Source: Clostridium sp. AM22-11AC (GTDB taxonomy: Bacteria > Bacillota > Clostridia > Lachnospirales > Lachnospiraceae). Taken from it: 64,000 nt of DNA. Shown in pieces: positions 33,637 through 42,074 of the stretch (positions within the stretch are counted from its first letter, which is position 1; each line of letters begins with the position of its first letter). The translations under genes and the position numbers were made by a program. The DNA is taken from NCBI RefSeq assembly GCF_003473545.1, contig NZ_QUCM01000007.1, positions 1 through 64,000 on the forward strand. Reading direction: 5' to 3'. Under the pieces are notes generated by a model. It made no database searches, was not told the DNA's origin, and worked only from the letters and a program-made list of their open reading frames with translations.

Positions 33637-34845
33637 ATGAACTCTGTTGGCATTGATGTTTCCAAAGGCAAAAGCATGATCGCCGTCATGCGCCCCTTTG
33701 GAGAAGTGGCGGTCTCTCCCTTTGAAGTTCGTCACACGGACAGCGAACTGTGCGAGCTGGCAAAGCTGCTTAGAAGCCTGCCCGGTGAGACCCGTGTCGT
33801 TATGGAAGCCACGGGTAATTACCATCTGCCGGTAGCCTGGTTACTAAATGACTCCGGCTTTTACGTTTCAGTAGTCAATGCAATGTTGGTGCATGGCTAC
33901 GGGAACAACAGTTTGCGGCGAGCCAAGACCGACAAGAAGGATGCCATCAAGTTGGCAAACTACGGTCTCGATCACTGGCTTGCCTTACCGAGGTACGTTC
34001 CGGAAGAAGATACCCGATTGATGCTGAAAAACTGCTACAGGCAGTACCAGCAGTATTCCAAGGTACAAACCATGCTGAAGAACAACCTAATTTCTTTGCT
34101 GGATACTGCTTTCCCTGACGCAAATCGCCTGTTTTCAAGCCCTCCACGCGCTGACGGCAGCGAGAAGTGGGTGGACTTTGTAGCCACATTCTGGCACTGT
34201 GAGTGCGTTTGCGGCAGCTCTGAGAAAGTCTTTGTTGCCAAATATCAGAAGTGGTGTAAGAAACTCGGTTACAATTTCAGCGAGGATAAGGCGCTGGATA
34301 TCTACGCTTCCGCCTGCGGCCATTTTGGTGTCATGCCAAAGACAGACACCACTAAGCTTTTGGTGGAACAGGCTGTCTCTCTGCTCCGGGTAACCTCAAC
34401 GGCATTGGCCTCTCTCAAGCAGGAAATGCAGTCACTGGCAGCTTCGCTTCCGGAGTATCCGGTGGTAATGAAGATATTTGGCGTTGGCCCGGCACTCGGT
34501 CCACAGCTCATGGCAGAAATCGGAGACGTTCGCCGCTTTCATTCCAAGAAAGCCTTGGTGGCATTTGCGGGTATTGACGCCCCTCCGTACCAGTCTGGGC
34601 AGATGGATGTTTACAGCAGAAGCATCTCTAAGCGTGGTTCGTCCTCGCTGCGCAGAACGTTATTTCTCGTAATGGGGATTTACTTGCAGAACGCTCCGCC
34701 AGATGAACCCATATACCAATTCATGGACAGAAAGCGTTCCGAAGGAAAGCCTTACAAGGTTTACATGATGGCCTCGGCGAACAAATTCCTCCGCATTTAC
34801 TACGCAACTGTTAAAGCTTATTTGGACGCCTTAGACGAGGCATAA
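33637..34845 (+). CDS. IS110-family transposase (DEDD)
   Basis: 402 aa from ATG 33637 (MNSVGIDVSKGKSMIAVM), with CTGGAGG upstream. The N-terminal RuvC-like DEDD domain has the first Asp in GIDVSKGK, Glu in VVMEATGNYH (about residue 67), and the Asp pair in RRAKTDKKDA (about 105). The C-terminal Tnp20 domain is seen in VGPALGPQLMAEIGD; a Ser nucleophile is expected in the SRSISKRGSSSLRR region. Frame intact. Confidence 0.93.
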   Translation: MNSVGIDVSKGKSMIAVMRPFGEVAVSPFEVRHTDSELCELAKLLRSLPGETRVVMEATGNYHLPVAWLLNDSGFYVSVVNAMLVHGYGNNSLRRAKTDKKDAIKLANYGLDHWLALPRYVPEEDTRLMLKNCYRQYQQYSKVQTMLKNNLISLLDTAFPDANRLFSSPPRADGSEKWVDFVATFWHCECVCGSSEKVFVAKYQKWCKKLGYNFSEDKALDIYASACGHFGVMPKTDTTKLLVEQAVSLLRVTSTALASLKQEMQSLAASLPEYPVVMKIFGVGPALGPQLMAEIGDVRRFHSKKALVAFAGIDAPPYQSGQMDVYSRSISKRGSSSLRRTLFLVMGIYLQNAPPDEPIYQFMDRKRSEGKPYKVYMMASANKFLRIYYATVKAYLDALDEA

Positions 34846-34971
34846 TGCCGTTTCATCATCTACGGACAGCCACCATCTGAAATTTCAGATGCAAAGTGGC
34901 TTGTTTGGGTGCGCCATTTTTGTGCTGCTTAAATTTTTGAATTTTTTTCTTGACTTTTGTTAGCAGGTCTT

Positions 34972-35157
34972 CTAAATAATAAAAGTTTGTTTTTCTGTAT
35001 TTTTGATTACAATCTCTAATTTTTCTACATCAATGATATGCGTCAATTTGCATTTAGGGCAGAAAAGAGGAAAATCTTTTAATACAGTATTATGAAATAC
35101 TTGAACTCTCGTCTTTCCGTTACAAATCGGACATTTTATCCAATATTTTTTAAGCAT
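34972..35157 (-). CDS. cysteine-rich KTR zinc-ribbon protein (Tn916 Orf6-like)
   Basis: 61 aa, KCPICNGKTRVQVF ... LFCPKCKLTHIID: two CxxC pairs and the KTR signature. Related to the protein at 13208. Preceded by an attenuator-type leader and followed by the IS110 copy and the methyltransferase. In Tn916 the equivalent Orf6 lies just after tet(M). No tet gene is present here. Confidence 0.8.
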   Translation of the reverse strand: MLKKYWIKCPICNGKTRVQVFHNTVLKDFPLFCPKCKLTHIIDVEKLEIVIKNTEKQTFII

Positions 35158-35192
35158 TATATTTCACTCGTCCTTTTTACACAAAAAAATGC

Positions 35193-35237
35193 AGGTCAAT
35201 CCTCAACATGAGCATTGACCTGCATTTATAATGCACA
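35193..35237 (-). terminator. strong terminator upstream of KTR gene
   Basis: ATGCAGGTCAAT and ATTGACCTGCAT, a perfect 12-bp stem, with TTTTTTT following on the minus strand. It lies between the leader peptide and the KTR gene and would have to be bypassed for expression. Confidence 0.85.
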
Positions 35238-35378
35238 GAGCAGTACAACAAAACTAAGGCATAGCTTGCACTATGTCTATACTATATCTATACGTCGTTA
35301 GTTTTTTGTATAGCATCCGCAAAATAAGCATGACAAAAAAGCCCATGTTGAAAATGGGAAAATCCTTTTTTTCAATGC

Positions 35379-35405
35379 TTATCTAATACGCATGCTATGC
35401 AACAT
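35379..35405 (-). CDS. leader peptide of an attenuated resistance-type operon
   Basis: Eight codons, MLHSMRIR then TAA, with a perfect AAAAGGAGG upstream. It is followed by a weak hairpin CCCAT/ATGGG with CTTTTTTG (35341-35360). Leader plus terminator hairpins upstream of antibiotic-responsive genes is the tet(M)/tet(W)-type attenuation layout. Ribosome stalling on this ORF would allow read-through. Confidence 0.65.
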   Translation of the reverse strand: MLHSMRIR

Positions 35406-35433
35406 AAACGCCGCCTCCTTTTACATAAATTTT

Positions 35434-35462
35434 ATTTTATCAGAAAATCAGTCTACTGTCAA
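35434..35462 (-). promoter_or_regulatory. promoter of the leader/KTR operon
   Basis: Minus-strand TTGACA (35462-35457), 17 bp, TAAAAT (35439-35434), 28 bp before the leader-peptide start. Confidence 0.8.
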
Positions 35463-35554
35463 TACACAACAGGAAGTATTTAACCTAATGATATGAATTG
35501 TGTGGACATATCAAAAAGAAAGGTGAACTGTAAAATGTAACAGGGTGAATGAAA

Positions 35555-35911
35555 ATGGCAAAAAGACCCGTACCATTGTACGACTTTAAGGCTTTCGGGG
35601 CAGCTATAAAAGCCGCGAGAAATGAATACGGCGAGAGCCGCAAAAAGGTAAGCGACGAGTTATATATTTCCCCGCGCTACCTTGCGAATATCGAGAACAA
35701 GGGACAACAGCCGAGTTTACAGGTATTCTATGACCTTGTAACCCGGTATCATATTTCGGTAGATCAATTTTTCTTCCCGAACAGCAATGCGGAGAAATCC
35801 ACCGGGCGGCGGCAGCTTGACGCGCTGCTGGACGGTATGAGCGATAAAGGCATACGGATTGTAACCGCAACAGCAAGGGAGATAACGGAAGTCGAAAAAG
35901 CAGAGGATTAA
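35555..35911 (+). CDS. HTH regulator (Tn916 Orf9-like position)
   Basis: 118 aa from ATG 35555, with AGGGTG upstream. HTH at about residues 12-62 (FGAAIKAARNEYGESRKKVS; YISPRYLANIENKGQQPSL), XRE-like, with a Phe/Pro-rich linker (VDQFFFPNS) and short C-terminal tail. Divergent from the leader/KTR operon, the place of Orf9, the repressor of the orf7-orf8 cascade in Tn916. Confidence 0.8.
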   Translation: MAKRPVPLYDFKAFGAAIKAARNEYGESRKKVSDELYISPRYLANIENKGQQPSLQVFYDLVTRYHISVDQFFFPNSNAEKSTGRRQLDALLDGMSDKGIRIVTATAREITEVEKAED

Positions 35912-35998
35912 CCTCACAATATGAGAAATCGGGAGATTGCAGCGCATGGCGGCTGCAATCTTTTTTTGCGTCCAAAATCAAAGGAACGCGCAACAAAT

Positions 35999-36106
35999 AC
36001 CGCCTTTCGGTGGGGGTATGGAGTAGATAGCAAGCACAGCAAACGAGTACCCGTTTGCGGAAAATGCTTGTTGGGATAATCCCAAACCCTTATACCGAAA
36101 GGCGGT
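35999..36106. other. candidate oriT of the nested element
   Basis: ACCGCCTTTCGGT (35999-36011) and its exact complement (36094-36106) bracket a nested structure: CAAGCA (36031-36036) with TGCTTG (36065-36070), and inside it GCAAACG (36039-36045) with CGTTTGC (36052-36058). It lies directly upstream of mobC and the relaxase, the usual oriT position. The nick site is not known. Confidence 0.65.
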
Positions 36107-36112
36107 GCGGAA

Positions 36113-36442
36113 ATGGAAAACCGAAAGAGAAATATACAGATGAAGTTTTACGTTACGGAAGAAGAAAAGCGGCTGATCGACGAGAAGATGAAGCAGCTTC
36201 CCATAAAGCAGTATGGGGCATACTTCCGTAAAATGGCGATAGACGGGTATATTCTTGTCGTTGACCGAAGCGACACAAAAGCATATATCCGGGAACTGCA
36301 AGCGGTGAGCCGGAACATCAACCAAATTGCAAAACGCGCCAATGCGACGGGGACGGTTTACAGGCAGGATATAGAGGACATTAAAAAGGCGGTGGACGAG
36401 ATATGGCGGTTACAAAGACGCACCCTATTAAATCAACCTTAA
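36113..36442 (+). CDS. mobC: mobilization protein MobC (nested element)
   Basis: 109 aa. Ribbon-helix-helix-like N-terminus (MKFYVTEEEKRLIDEKMKQL) and the MobC core (YGAYFRKMAIDGYI ... NINQIAKRANATGTVY). It binds oriT and assists the relaxase. The 3' end overlaps the relaxase start by 40 bp. Confidence 0.9.
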   Translation: MENRKRNIQMKFYVTEEEKRLIDEKMKQLPIKQYGAYFRKMAIDGYILVVDRSDTKAYIRELQAVSRNINQIAKRANATGTVYRQDIEDIKKAVDEIWRLQRRTLLNQP

Positions 36443-37737
36443 AGGCTGCGATAGACTATATCTTAAATCCCGAAAAGACAGACGGGAAGCTGCTTGCGTC
36501 CTCTTTCGGCTGCGGGCTGGAAACCGCCGATATTGAGTTTGCATGGACGCGGGAAGCTGCCGGAGATCGCGGCACACATTTAGGGCGGCACTTGATACAA
36601 TCCTTTGCGGTGGGAGAAACCACACCGGAAGAAGCGCACAAAATCGGCATGGAACTTGCCGGGGCGGTATTAGGCGGCAAGTATGAGTTTGTTTTGACAA
36701 CTCACGTCGATAAAGACCATCTGCATAATCACTTGATTTTCAACGCGGTTAGCTTCGTTGACTACAAAAAGTACCATTCCAACAAGCAAAGCTATCACTT
36801 TATCCGGCGCACCAGCGACAGGATATGTAAAGAGCATGGGCTATCCGTCGTCGTACCGGGACAGGACAAGGGAAAAAGCTATGCAGAATACACCGCCGAA
36901 AAGCAAGGGACAAGCTACAAAGCAAAGCTGAAAACGGCGATAGATACTCTCATTCCCCAAGTGAAAGATTTTGACGAACTGCTGCGCCGCTTGCAGGAAA
37001 TGGGGTATGAAATCAAACAGGGCAAATACATTTCCTTTCGCGCTGCCGGACAGGAACGGTTTACCCGCACAAAGACGCTCGGCGCGGCCTATACGGAAGA
37101 AGCGATAAAGGAGCGTATCAAGGGCGTGTATGTTGCCAAAACAAAAACGCTGCGGGAAGATAAGAAAATCCGGCTTGTCGTCGATCTTGAAAACAGTATC
37201 AAAGCCCAACAGTCGGCGGGCTATGAACGGTGGGCAAAAATCCATAATCTGAAACAGGCTGCTAAAAGCATGAACTTCCTAACCGAAAACAAGATTGAGT
37301 ATTATAGCGAACTTGAAAGCAAGATAGCCGATATTATGACCGCTCATGACGCGGCGGCAAAGGCGGTTAAGGAAGTGGAACAGCGTATGTCTGATTTGTC
37401 GCTGCTTATCAAGCACACCACCACATACCGACAGTTAAAACCGATTTACGATGAATACCGAAAATCGCCGGACAAGGAAAAGTATCTGCGGGGGCATGAA
37501 AGCGAAATTATCCTGTTTGAAGCTGCGGCAAGGGCATTAAAGGAAATGCAGATAAAGAAGCTGCCCGATCTCGCCGCGCTGCGCAAGGAGTATAGAAGCT
37601 TAAACGACAGGAAAACCAAATTGTATGAAGATTATCGGCAAGCCAAGAAGCAAATGCAGGAATACGGCGTTGTCAAAAAGAACGTCGATAGTATTCTTTA
37701 CCCGTCCCAAAGCAGGGCGCGGGAGCAGGAGCGATAA
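36403..37737 (+). CDS. MobP-type relaxase (nested element)
   Basis: 444 aa. Nicks oriT and stays bound to the transferred strand. The N-terminal relaxase/VirD2 domain has the metal-binding HxHxN motif in DKDHLHNHLIFNAV (about residue 105); the nucleophile Tyr is probably the one in the AAIDYILNPEK segment (about residue 18). The C-terminal two-thirds is helical and coiled (KAVKEVEQRMSDL). Distinct from the ICE relaxase at 39804, although the same superfamily. Confidence 0.9.
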   Translation: MAVTKTHPIKSTLKAAIDYILNPEKTDGKLLASSFGCGLETADIEFAWTREAAGDRGTHLGRHLIQSFAVGETTPEEAHKIGMELAGAVLGGKYEFVLTTHVDKDHLHNHLIFNAVSFVDYKKYHSNKQSYHFIRRTSDRICKEHGLSVVVPGQDKGKSYAEYTAEKQGTSYKAKLKTAIDTLIPQVKDFDELLRRLQEMGYEIKQGKYISFRAAGQERFTRTKTLGAAYTEEAIKERIKGVYVAKTKTLREDKKIRLVVDLENSIKAQQSAGYERWAKIHNLKQAAKSMNFLTENKIEYYSELESKIADIMTAHDAAAKAVKEVEQRMSDLSLLIKHTTTYRQLKPIYDEYRKSPDKEKYLRGHESEIILFEAAARALKEMQIKKLPDLAALRKEYRSLNDRKTKLYEDYRQAKKQMQEYGVVKKNVDSILYPSQSRAREQER

Positions 37738-37885
37738 GGCGCAAAACATGGGGTGGCAAGTGGAATGTTAAGGGCTGAAAACGCCTGTGTTTCTGCGGCT
37801 TCCAGCGCATGAAAACGACATAGACGATAAAGTATATTCAAACCCGCAAAAACGGCTTTCTAATTGTCCACGCAAGGACAAAAAA

Positions 37886-37932
37886 AGAACAGGGGCGCGG
37901 TGCCGGAAATCGGCAACCGCGCCCCTGTTCTC
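37886..37932. terminator. bidirectional terminator
   Basis: GAACAGGGGCGCGGT and ACCGCGCCCCTGTTC, a 15-bp stem, between the convergent relaxase and TTRAP genes. The rest of the gap 37738-37885 shows nothing coding. Confidence 0.9.
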
Positions 37933-37938
37933 TATGGG

Positions 37939-38148
37939 CTATTCCTCGTCGGTCAAGATAAACTCCCTTTCGGAAAACTCGCTGTCCGTCATGGCTTGCA
38001 GCTTGTTCACCGCTGCGGCGGCAAGCTGGCGCATATCCTCGTCCATGTAGGGCATGGCGGCAAGGATATTTTCAAGCGTTGTTTCCCGGCTGTCCTCGGC
38101 GTAGATCGCAACAATGTTTTCTTCCTCAATGGTAAAGCGGGTATTCAT
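37939..38148 (-). CDS. transposon-transfer assisting protein (TTRAP), nested element
   Basis: 69 aa (MNTRFTIEEENIVAIYAEDS). Acidic helical protein with the family pattern AAMPYMDEDMRQLAAAAVNKL and MTDSEFSE. Homologous in type to 49812 in the ICE. Thought to aid element transfer; the mechanism is not known. Four bp after the LtrC-like gene. Confidence 0.8.
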   Translation of the reverse strand: MNTRFTIEEENIVAIYAEDSRETTLENILAAMPYMDEDMRQLAAAAVNKLQAMTDSEFSEREFILTDEE

Positions 38149-38152
38149 GCTA

Positions 38153-39773
38153 TCAAACCTCCAAATCCTTTTTATGCTCTTTCTGTTTATCTTTCGGCTG
38201 CTGCGCCGCCTGTTTCTTGTATTCGTCCAGCTTCTTCAAAATGGACGGTTTTTTCTGCGGCTGTTCCCGTTTCTCGGCTTTTACCGCTTTTGCAAGGTCG
38301 GTAACGGAAATCGCTTCCCCCGCCTTTGCCCGCTGCTCAAAATCTGCAACGGTGGGCGTTTGCGGCGTATTGTTGATAAGCCCGTCAAAATTGTTGTCGT
38401 TCTGCTCTATGGTGTCCTCGACGTGCTTTAAGGGATTATCCCGCTGCGGCTGCTCGGCGGCTATGGCATAAGCCTGTGTGCCATTCCCCATAATGAGATA
38501 CTTCCCGTCCTCCGACGCATGGTGAAAACCAAATCCCGCCGCTTCGATCTGTTCACGGCTCATATCGGTAATATGAAAATTGCCCCTCGGCGTTCTAACG
38601 GTTTCACCCGTCAAAAGGCTGTCGGGGGTCGCTTCCGGCTGCTGCTTTTCAAGCTGCCCGTCCTTGTAGGAATATCCTTGCGCCGCGATTGCTTCAAGGG
38701 TCTTGCCCGTAACGTCGCCATAAATCCGCTTGTCTGCGTCAACCAGCATTTGCAAAGTGTCTTGTACGGTGTCGGACAAGGCTTGCTGCTGTTCGGGCGG
38801 CAGCTTGTCAAATACGGGGGTCTGCTGCTCCTGCAAAAACTCCGGCACTTGCTGAAAACCGATACTGTCTACATAGTGGGCGGTGTCCTCGTCGTTCTGA
38901 TGAAGCACAACAATGTCGGAAACGGAAAGGCTATGCCCCTTAAAGTCGGCGGGGTGGTCGATATTAAACCTTTCCCAAATGTCGCCCAGCGTCATATCCT
39001 TTGTAAGCGGTGCAGTATAGACGAGTTCATAATTTACCCGGTCAATGGTAAGTCCAGCCGCTTGCAGACGGTCATAAGGCTCAAAGCGCAAGTCCCTTGT
39101 TTCGTCCCCGCGCTTTAACTGATAAATGGAAAAGGTATCGCCCTGCTCCTGCTCGGCTTGCCGCTGCTGCTGCAACTCGGTAAAATGCCCCTCAATCTCG
39201 GTAATGAGTTCCTTTGCGGTGGTCTGTATTGTTTCAAGGGACGCTTTTAACTCGGTCATTTCCTTGCCGCTGCTCCAACCAGCCACATAGCCGAAAGAGT
39301 AATCGGAAGTATCAAGGCCGAAATGCTGGCAAACCGTATAAGCGACGCTTTCCGCTTCTACCTCGCAGGTATGGCGGTCAACGCGGTTTTGCTGCTCCGG
39401 CGGGGCGTTTAAGTCTACGTCGTGCAGCTTCGCATGGGCGATTTCGTGAATGGCGGTCTTTACCGCCTGTAATTCACTCACGCCCTCTTTGATTGCAATA
39501 CGCTTGTCGGTCAAACTGAAATACCCATTTGCGCCGTTTGTGATCTGCTCAAATGCAATCGGGACGGGGGACGCTTTTTCAAGGGCGGCGAAAAAATCCT
39601 CGTACTGCTCCACATCGGCAAGCAGGGCTTTCGTGACACGAAAGCGATTTTCTGCTTGTTGGGGAAACTCCCCAATCCCCATAGAACGCTGCCTGCGGCA
39701 TCGAGCTGCGCATCCGTTCCGGATGCTTTAACGGCAGTTCCTGCCAAAGAAAAAAAGCCCGGTGCAGCATGAG
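38153..39773 (-). pseudogene. LtrC-like protein with ImmA/IrrE, YodL and DUF4316 domains, frameshifted
   Basis: The long frame (38153-39682, 509 aa) has a metallopeptidase-like HEIAHAKLH (about residue 73), YodL-type sequence (FEPYDRLQAAGLTIDRVNYELVYTA split by the family) and a C-terminal DUF4316-like region ending in a basic tail. The expected N-terminus (LWQELPLKHPERMRSSMPQA, AFYGDWG) lies in another frame at 39770-39675, so one base is missing or extra near 39675. The possible ATG at 39773 lies in a terminator hairpin and has no RBS. The gene looks truncated and frameshifted, though the C-terminal part could still be made. Confidence 0.65.
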
Positions 39774-39785
39774 CATTACGCCCAC
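39747..39785 (-). terminator. terminator downstream of ICE relaxase
   Basis: CCGGTGCAG and CTGCACCGG with a 16-nt loop followed on the minus strand by GCTTTTTTT. It lies within the right end of the nested element as inferred here. Confidence 0.85.
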
Positions 39786-39803
39786 ACTGCACCGGACATT
39801 CCA

Positions 39804-41270
39804 TCATCTACTATTCTCCTTATTTTCTTCTTCCTGCCGCACTTCCTGCTCATGCAGTTGCTCTTTTTTCTGTTCGTCCTCTTTCAGGATTTCCTGCACA
39901 ATCTTCTGTGCCACAAGCCAATCCTGCATTTCCGATTTGGTCTTGCGATACTCTGCATAGGAGCTTTTCTTTCGTTCCAGAAGCATCGCATACTCTGCGT
40001 TCAGCTCGCTGATGCGCGGGAGCTTTTTGTCAGAGCCATTCTCTTTCTTATAACCATCAAACGCCTTTTTCGCTGCGCTGCGTAAGGCCAGCGTATCCCG
40101 ATGGGCTTCATAGAACTCCCGATTGTAGCCGGATGCTTTATATGCGGCAAAAACATCTTTTGTCTTGGCATAATTGATTAGATGCTTCCGCAGCACTGAC
40201 ACTTCCGACATCCGTGCCTCATCTGCCTTTACAGATTCCAGCAACGCATCGCATTCTTCAGAAATCCCATCTGCTTTTTCTTTCAGCTCTGCATAGCTCT
40301 TGATTCCATGCTCTTCCATGAACATCATAGCTTTCGCCATCTGCTTCAGATTAAAGACTTTTGCCCAGCGTGCATATCCCGCGCCTTTGCCTGCCTGCAT
40401 TTTGGCACGGACATCTATAAGGAACGACAGCTCCGCCTTCTGATGCACCTGCGCCGACCGTGCGCTTGTGCGAGTTTTCTCTACAAATTTGCTTTTATGA
40501 ACCGCATTTCCAGCAATCACTTCGCATAGTTCTTCAACCGAATATCCTTTACCAAGAGAGCGGAAACGAGCAAATCTGGCGTGGCCTTTTCCCCGCAGTG
40601 CAGGCTGTTTTCCATCTTTATACTCGTACCCTACTTCCTGCAAAATACCAATCAGTTCCCGGAAGTCTTTTGGTTTTCTTTCCAATACCGTATCAATGGC
40701 CTCGCAGATTTCATCACGCTGCGATTTTCTCTCCGGGTATTCCGTTCTCTTCTGCCGCTCCCCATAGGGCTTCCGGATAATGACCGACAGCCGATGTTCC
40801 AGGCAGACGATATCACTGAGCCTTGCCAGTGCAAGTCCTGACAAGCGAAAATCTCGGAATTTTCTGGTGCAGTCTAATGTAGTCGAATTAAAAATAATGT
40901 GGTTATGAATGTGCGCACGATCAACATGGGTAGCCACGATAAATGCGTGTTTTCCCTTGGTGAATCGCATGGCTGTCTCATACCCAACCTTGTTCGCCTC
41001 CTCCGGCGTGATTTCTCCGGGCTTAAAGGATTGCCGAATCTGATATGCAATCACATCATGCGCCTGGGTTCTACCGGTGATATGCTCATACTGCCGTTTA
41101 GAAAGCAGAAATTCTTCATCACAGGTCTTTGCGTCACAGGCATACGCGCTGATATATTTTCCATCTTCCGTCTTTGCTGCATTCTCAGAATAATCAGTAC
41201 GGTCAGCCAGACACTGCGCTACCGTCTTTCCTTTATTGATATGCAGCGCAATTAGTCTTGTAGCCGCCAT
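39804..41270 (-). CDS. MobP-type relaxase of the ICE
   Basis: 488 aa; GGAGGAATATGAAAA before the ATG. The relaxase motif HxHxN is in VDRAHIHNHIIFNS (about residue 122), with the N-terminal Tyr in ADRTDYSENA (about 27) as likely nucleophile. C-terminal half is coiled, with many Lys/Glu. It probably lacks its natural last about 56 residues because the nested element entered its 3' end (see 28672-28842). The catalytic domain is whole, so the ICE may still be transferable. Confidence 0.88.
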   Translation of the reverse strand: MAATRLIALHINKGKTVAQCLADRTDYSENAAKTEDGKYISAYACDAKTCDEEFLLSKRQYEHITGRTQAHDVIAYQIRQSFKPGEITPEEANKVGYETAMRFTKGKHAFIVATHVDRAHIHNHIIFNSTTLDCTRKFRDFRLSGLALARLSDIVCLEHRLSVIIRKPYGERQKRTEYPERKSQRDEICEAIDTVLERKPKDFRELIGILQEVGYEYKDGKQPALRGKGHARFARFRSLGKGYSVEELCEVIAGNAVHKSKFVEKTRTSARSAQVHQKAELSFLIDVRAKMQAGKGAGYARWAKVFNLKQMAKAMMFMEEHGIKSYAELKEKADGISEECDALLESVKADEARMSEVSVLRKHLINYAKTKDVFAAYKASGYNREFYEAHRDTLALRSAAKKAFDGYKKENGSDKKLPRISELNAEYAMLLERKKSSYAEYRKTKSEMQDWLVAQKIVQEILKEDEQKKEQLHEQEVRQEEENKENSR

Positions 41271-41292
41271 TTTTCATATTCCTCCATCTAAA

Positions 41293-41316
41293 AAGAGCTA
41301 CCCGAAGGCAGCTCTT
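41293..41316 (-). terminator. hairpin upstream of the relaxase
   Basis: AAGAGCT and AGCTCTT with a 10-nt loop, followed by T-rich sequence on the minus strand; may attenuate read-through into the relaxase. Confidence 0.5.
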
Positions 41317-41331
41317 ACCAATTCACTATTC

Positions 41332-41601
41332 TCATTTTAACATCCGTTCCCGATCATAAGCTCCCTGCAAATAAACGGCCTGCTTGATGATCTCTTCCAT
41401 ATCGAAATAGACGCACATAATGCTTTCGTACAGCTTCCACACATTAGATTCGCTGCCGCCCACCATTTCCATCAGCTGGTCTTCCATCTTCGATTGCTCA
41501 GACTGTTTTTCCTGATAAGCAGTCTCATTCACAAAATGATTCTCTCCATCTGTTTCCTCGTATCGTAAATCATAATAATCTTTCATAAACTGAATATCCA
41601 T
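41332..41601 (-). CDS. hypothetical ICE protein, acidic
   Basis: 89 aa from ATG 41601, with CAGGAGGG upstream. Acidic N-terminus with Tyr-rich YYDLRYEETDGENHF, then a helix (MEDQLMEMVGGSESNVW; FDMEEIIKQAVYLQGAYDRE). Conserved-looking in CTn elements between MobC and relaxase, but no function is recognised. Confidence 0.6.
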   Translation of the reverse strand: MDIQFMKDYYDLRYEETDGENHFVNETAYQEKQSEQSKMEDQLMEMVGGSESNVWKLYESIMCVYFDMEEIIKQAVYLQGAYDRERMLK

Positions 41602-41617
41602 CAAATCCCTCCTGAAC

Positions 41618-41923
41618 TCAAATTGTCAAAACATCCTCTACACGCTCACATAGCCGCTCCATCAGTTCCATGATGCCGCCCGCACCAACCGCAGCTGCGA
41701 ACAGTCCCATCTCAATCAGGGTCAGCAGGAACACATCCGTCCAGCTCGCCCGAACCACCGAATAGATGCCGCAGCCAAGAACGAACAGCATAACCGGTGA
41801 AAGCACCCACAGGGATAGCTGCATCAGCAGATTCCAGATAAAGCATAGAAATCGCAGCAGAAACGCAACCGGCAGCAACAGGATTTTCAGCACCAGCTTC
41901 AACAAAAAACATACGATCTTCAT
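41618..41923 (-). CDS. small membrane protein of ICE (CD1845-like)
   Basis: 101 aa from ATG 41923, with AAGGGG about 8 bp upstream. Two or three very hydrophobic segments (residues about 2-30, 33-55, 60-80) with cationic ends, then a short acidic tail. Resembles the small membrane proteins beside relaxase genes in Tn1549-type elements. Role unknown. Confidence 0.6.
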   Translation of the reverse strand: MKIVCFLLKLVLKILLLPVAFLLRFLCFIWNLLMQLSLWVLSPVMLFVLGCGIYSVVRASWTDVFLLTLIEMGLFAAAVGAGGIMELMERLCERVEDVLTI

Positions 41924-42010
41924 GGATTTCACCCCTTCGTTTTTCTTTTCATCTTCATTTTATCGTACCTGCTTGCCAAACACCACGATGTCAACAGGTA
42001 GACCAAGAAA

Positions 42011-42042
42011 TATGTAACGGCACAGACAGTTTCATCTGTGCC
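42011..42042 (-). repeat. TATGTAA plus hairpin, intergenic element (weaker copy)
   Basis: TATGTAA (42011-42017) followed by hairpin GGCACAGA/TCTGTGCC (42019-42042), downstream of mobC. Same layout as the stronger copies at 53.9, 55.5, 62.7 and 63.1 kb, but without the long upstream stem. Could also act as a terminator. Confidence 0.5.
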
Positions 42043-42074
42043 ATGTGCTGTAGAAATCCCGCACATTTGCGCCG

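Larger units (their letters stand above)
33366..34950 (+). mobile_element. IS110-family insertion sequence
   Basis: Intact DEDD-type transposase with a long structured 5' non-coding end (33366-33636) and a short 3' end (34846 to about 34950). Such elements lack inverted-repeat termini, so the ends are approximate. It is inserted between the KTR gene and the methyltransferase, only a few bases upstream of the latter's RBS. Confidence 0.8.
28843..39803. mobile_element. nested mobilizable element with serine recombinase
   Basis: Carries a large serine recombinase at its left end, TnpW, Tn916-like Orf7, Orf8, Orf6 and Orf9 homologues, an RlmN/Cfr-family gene, an IS110 copy, oriT-like repeats, MobC, relaxase, TTRAP and an LtrC-like gene, but no VirB4 or VirD4. 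It should be mobilised by the host ICE. Ends are inferred: left between the relaxase 3' fragment and the recombinase stop, right at the end of the ICE relaxase frame. Confidence 0.65.
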
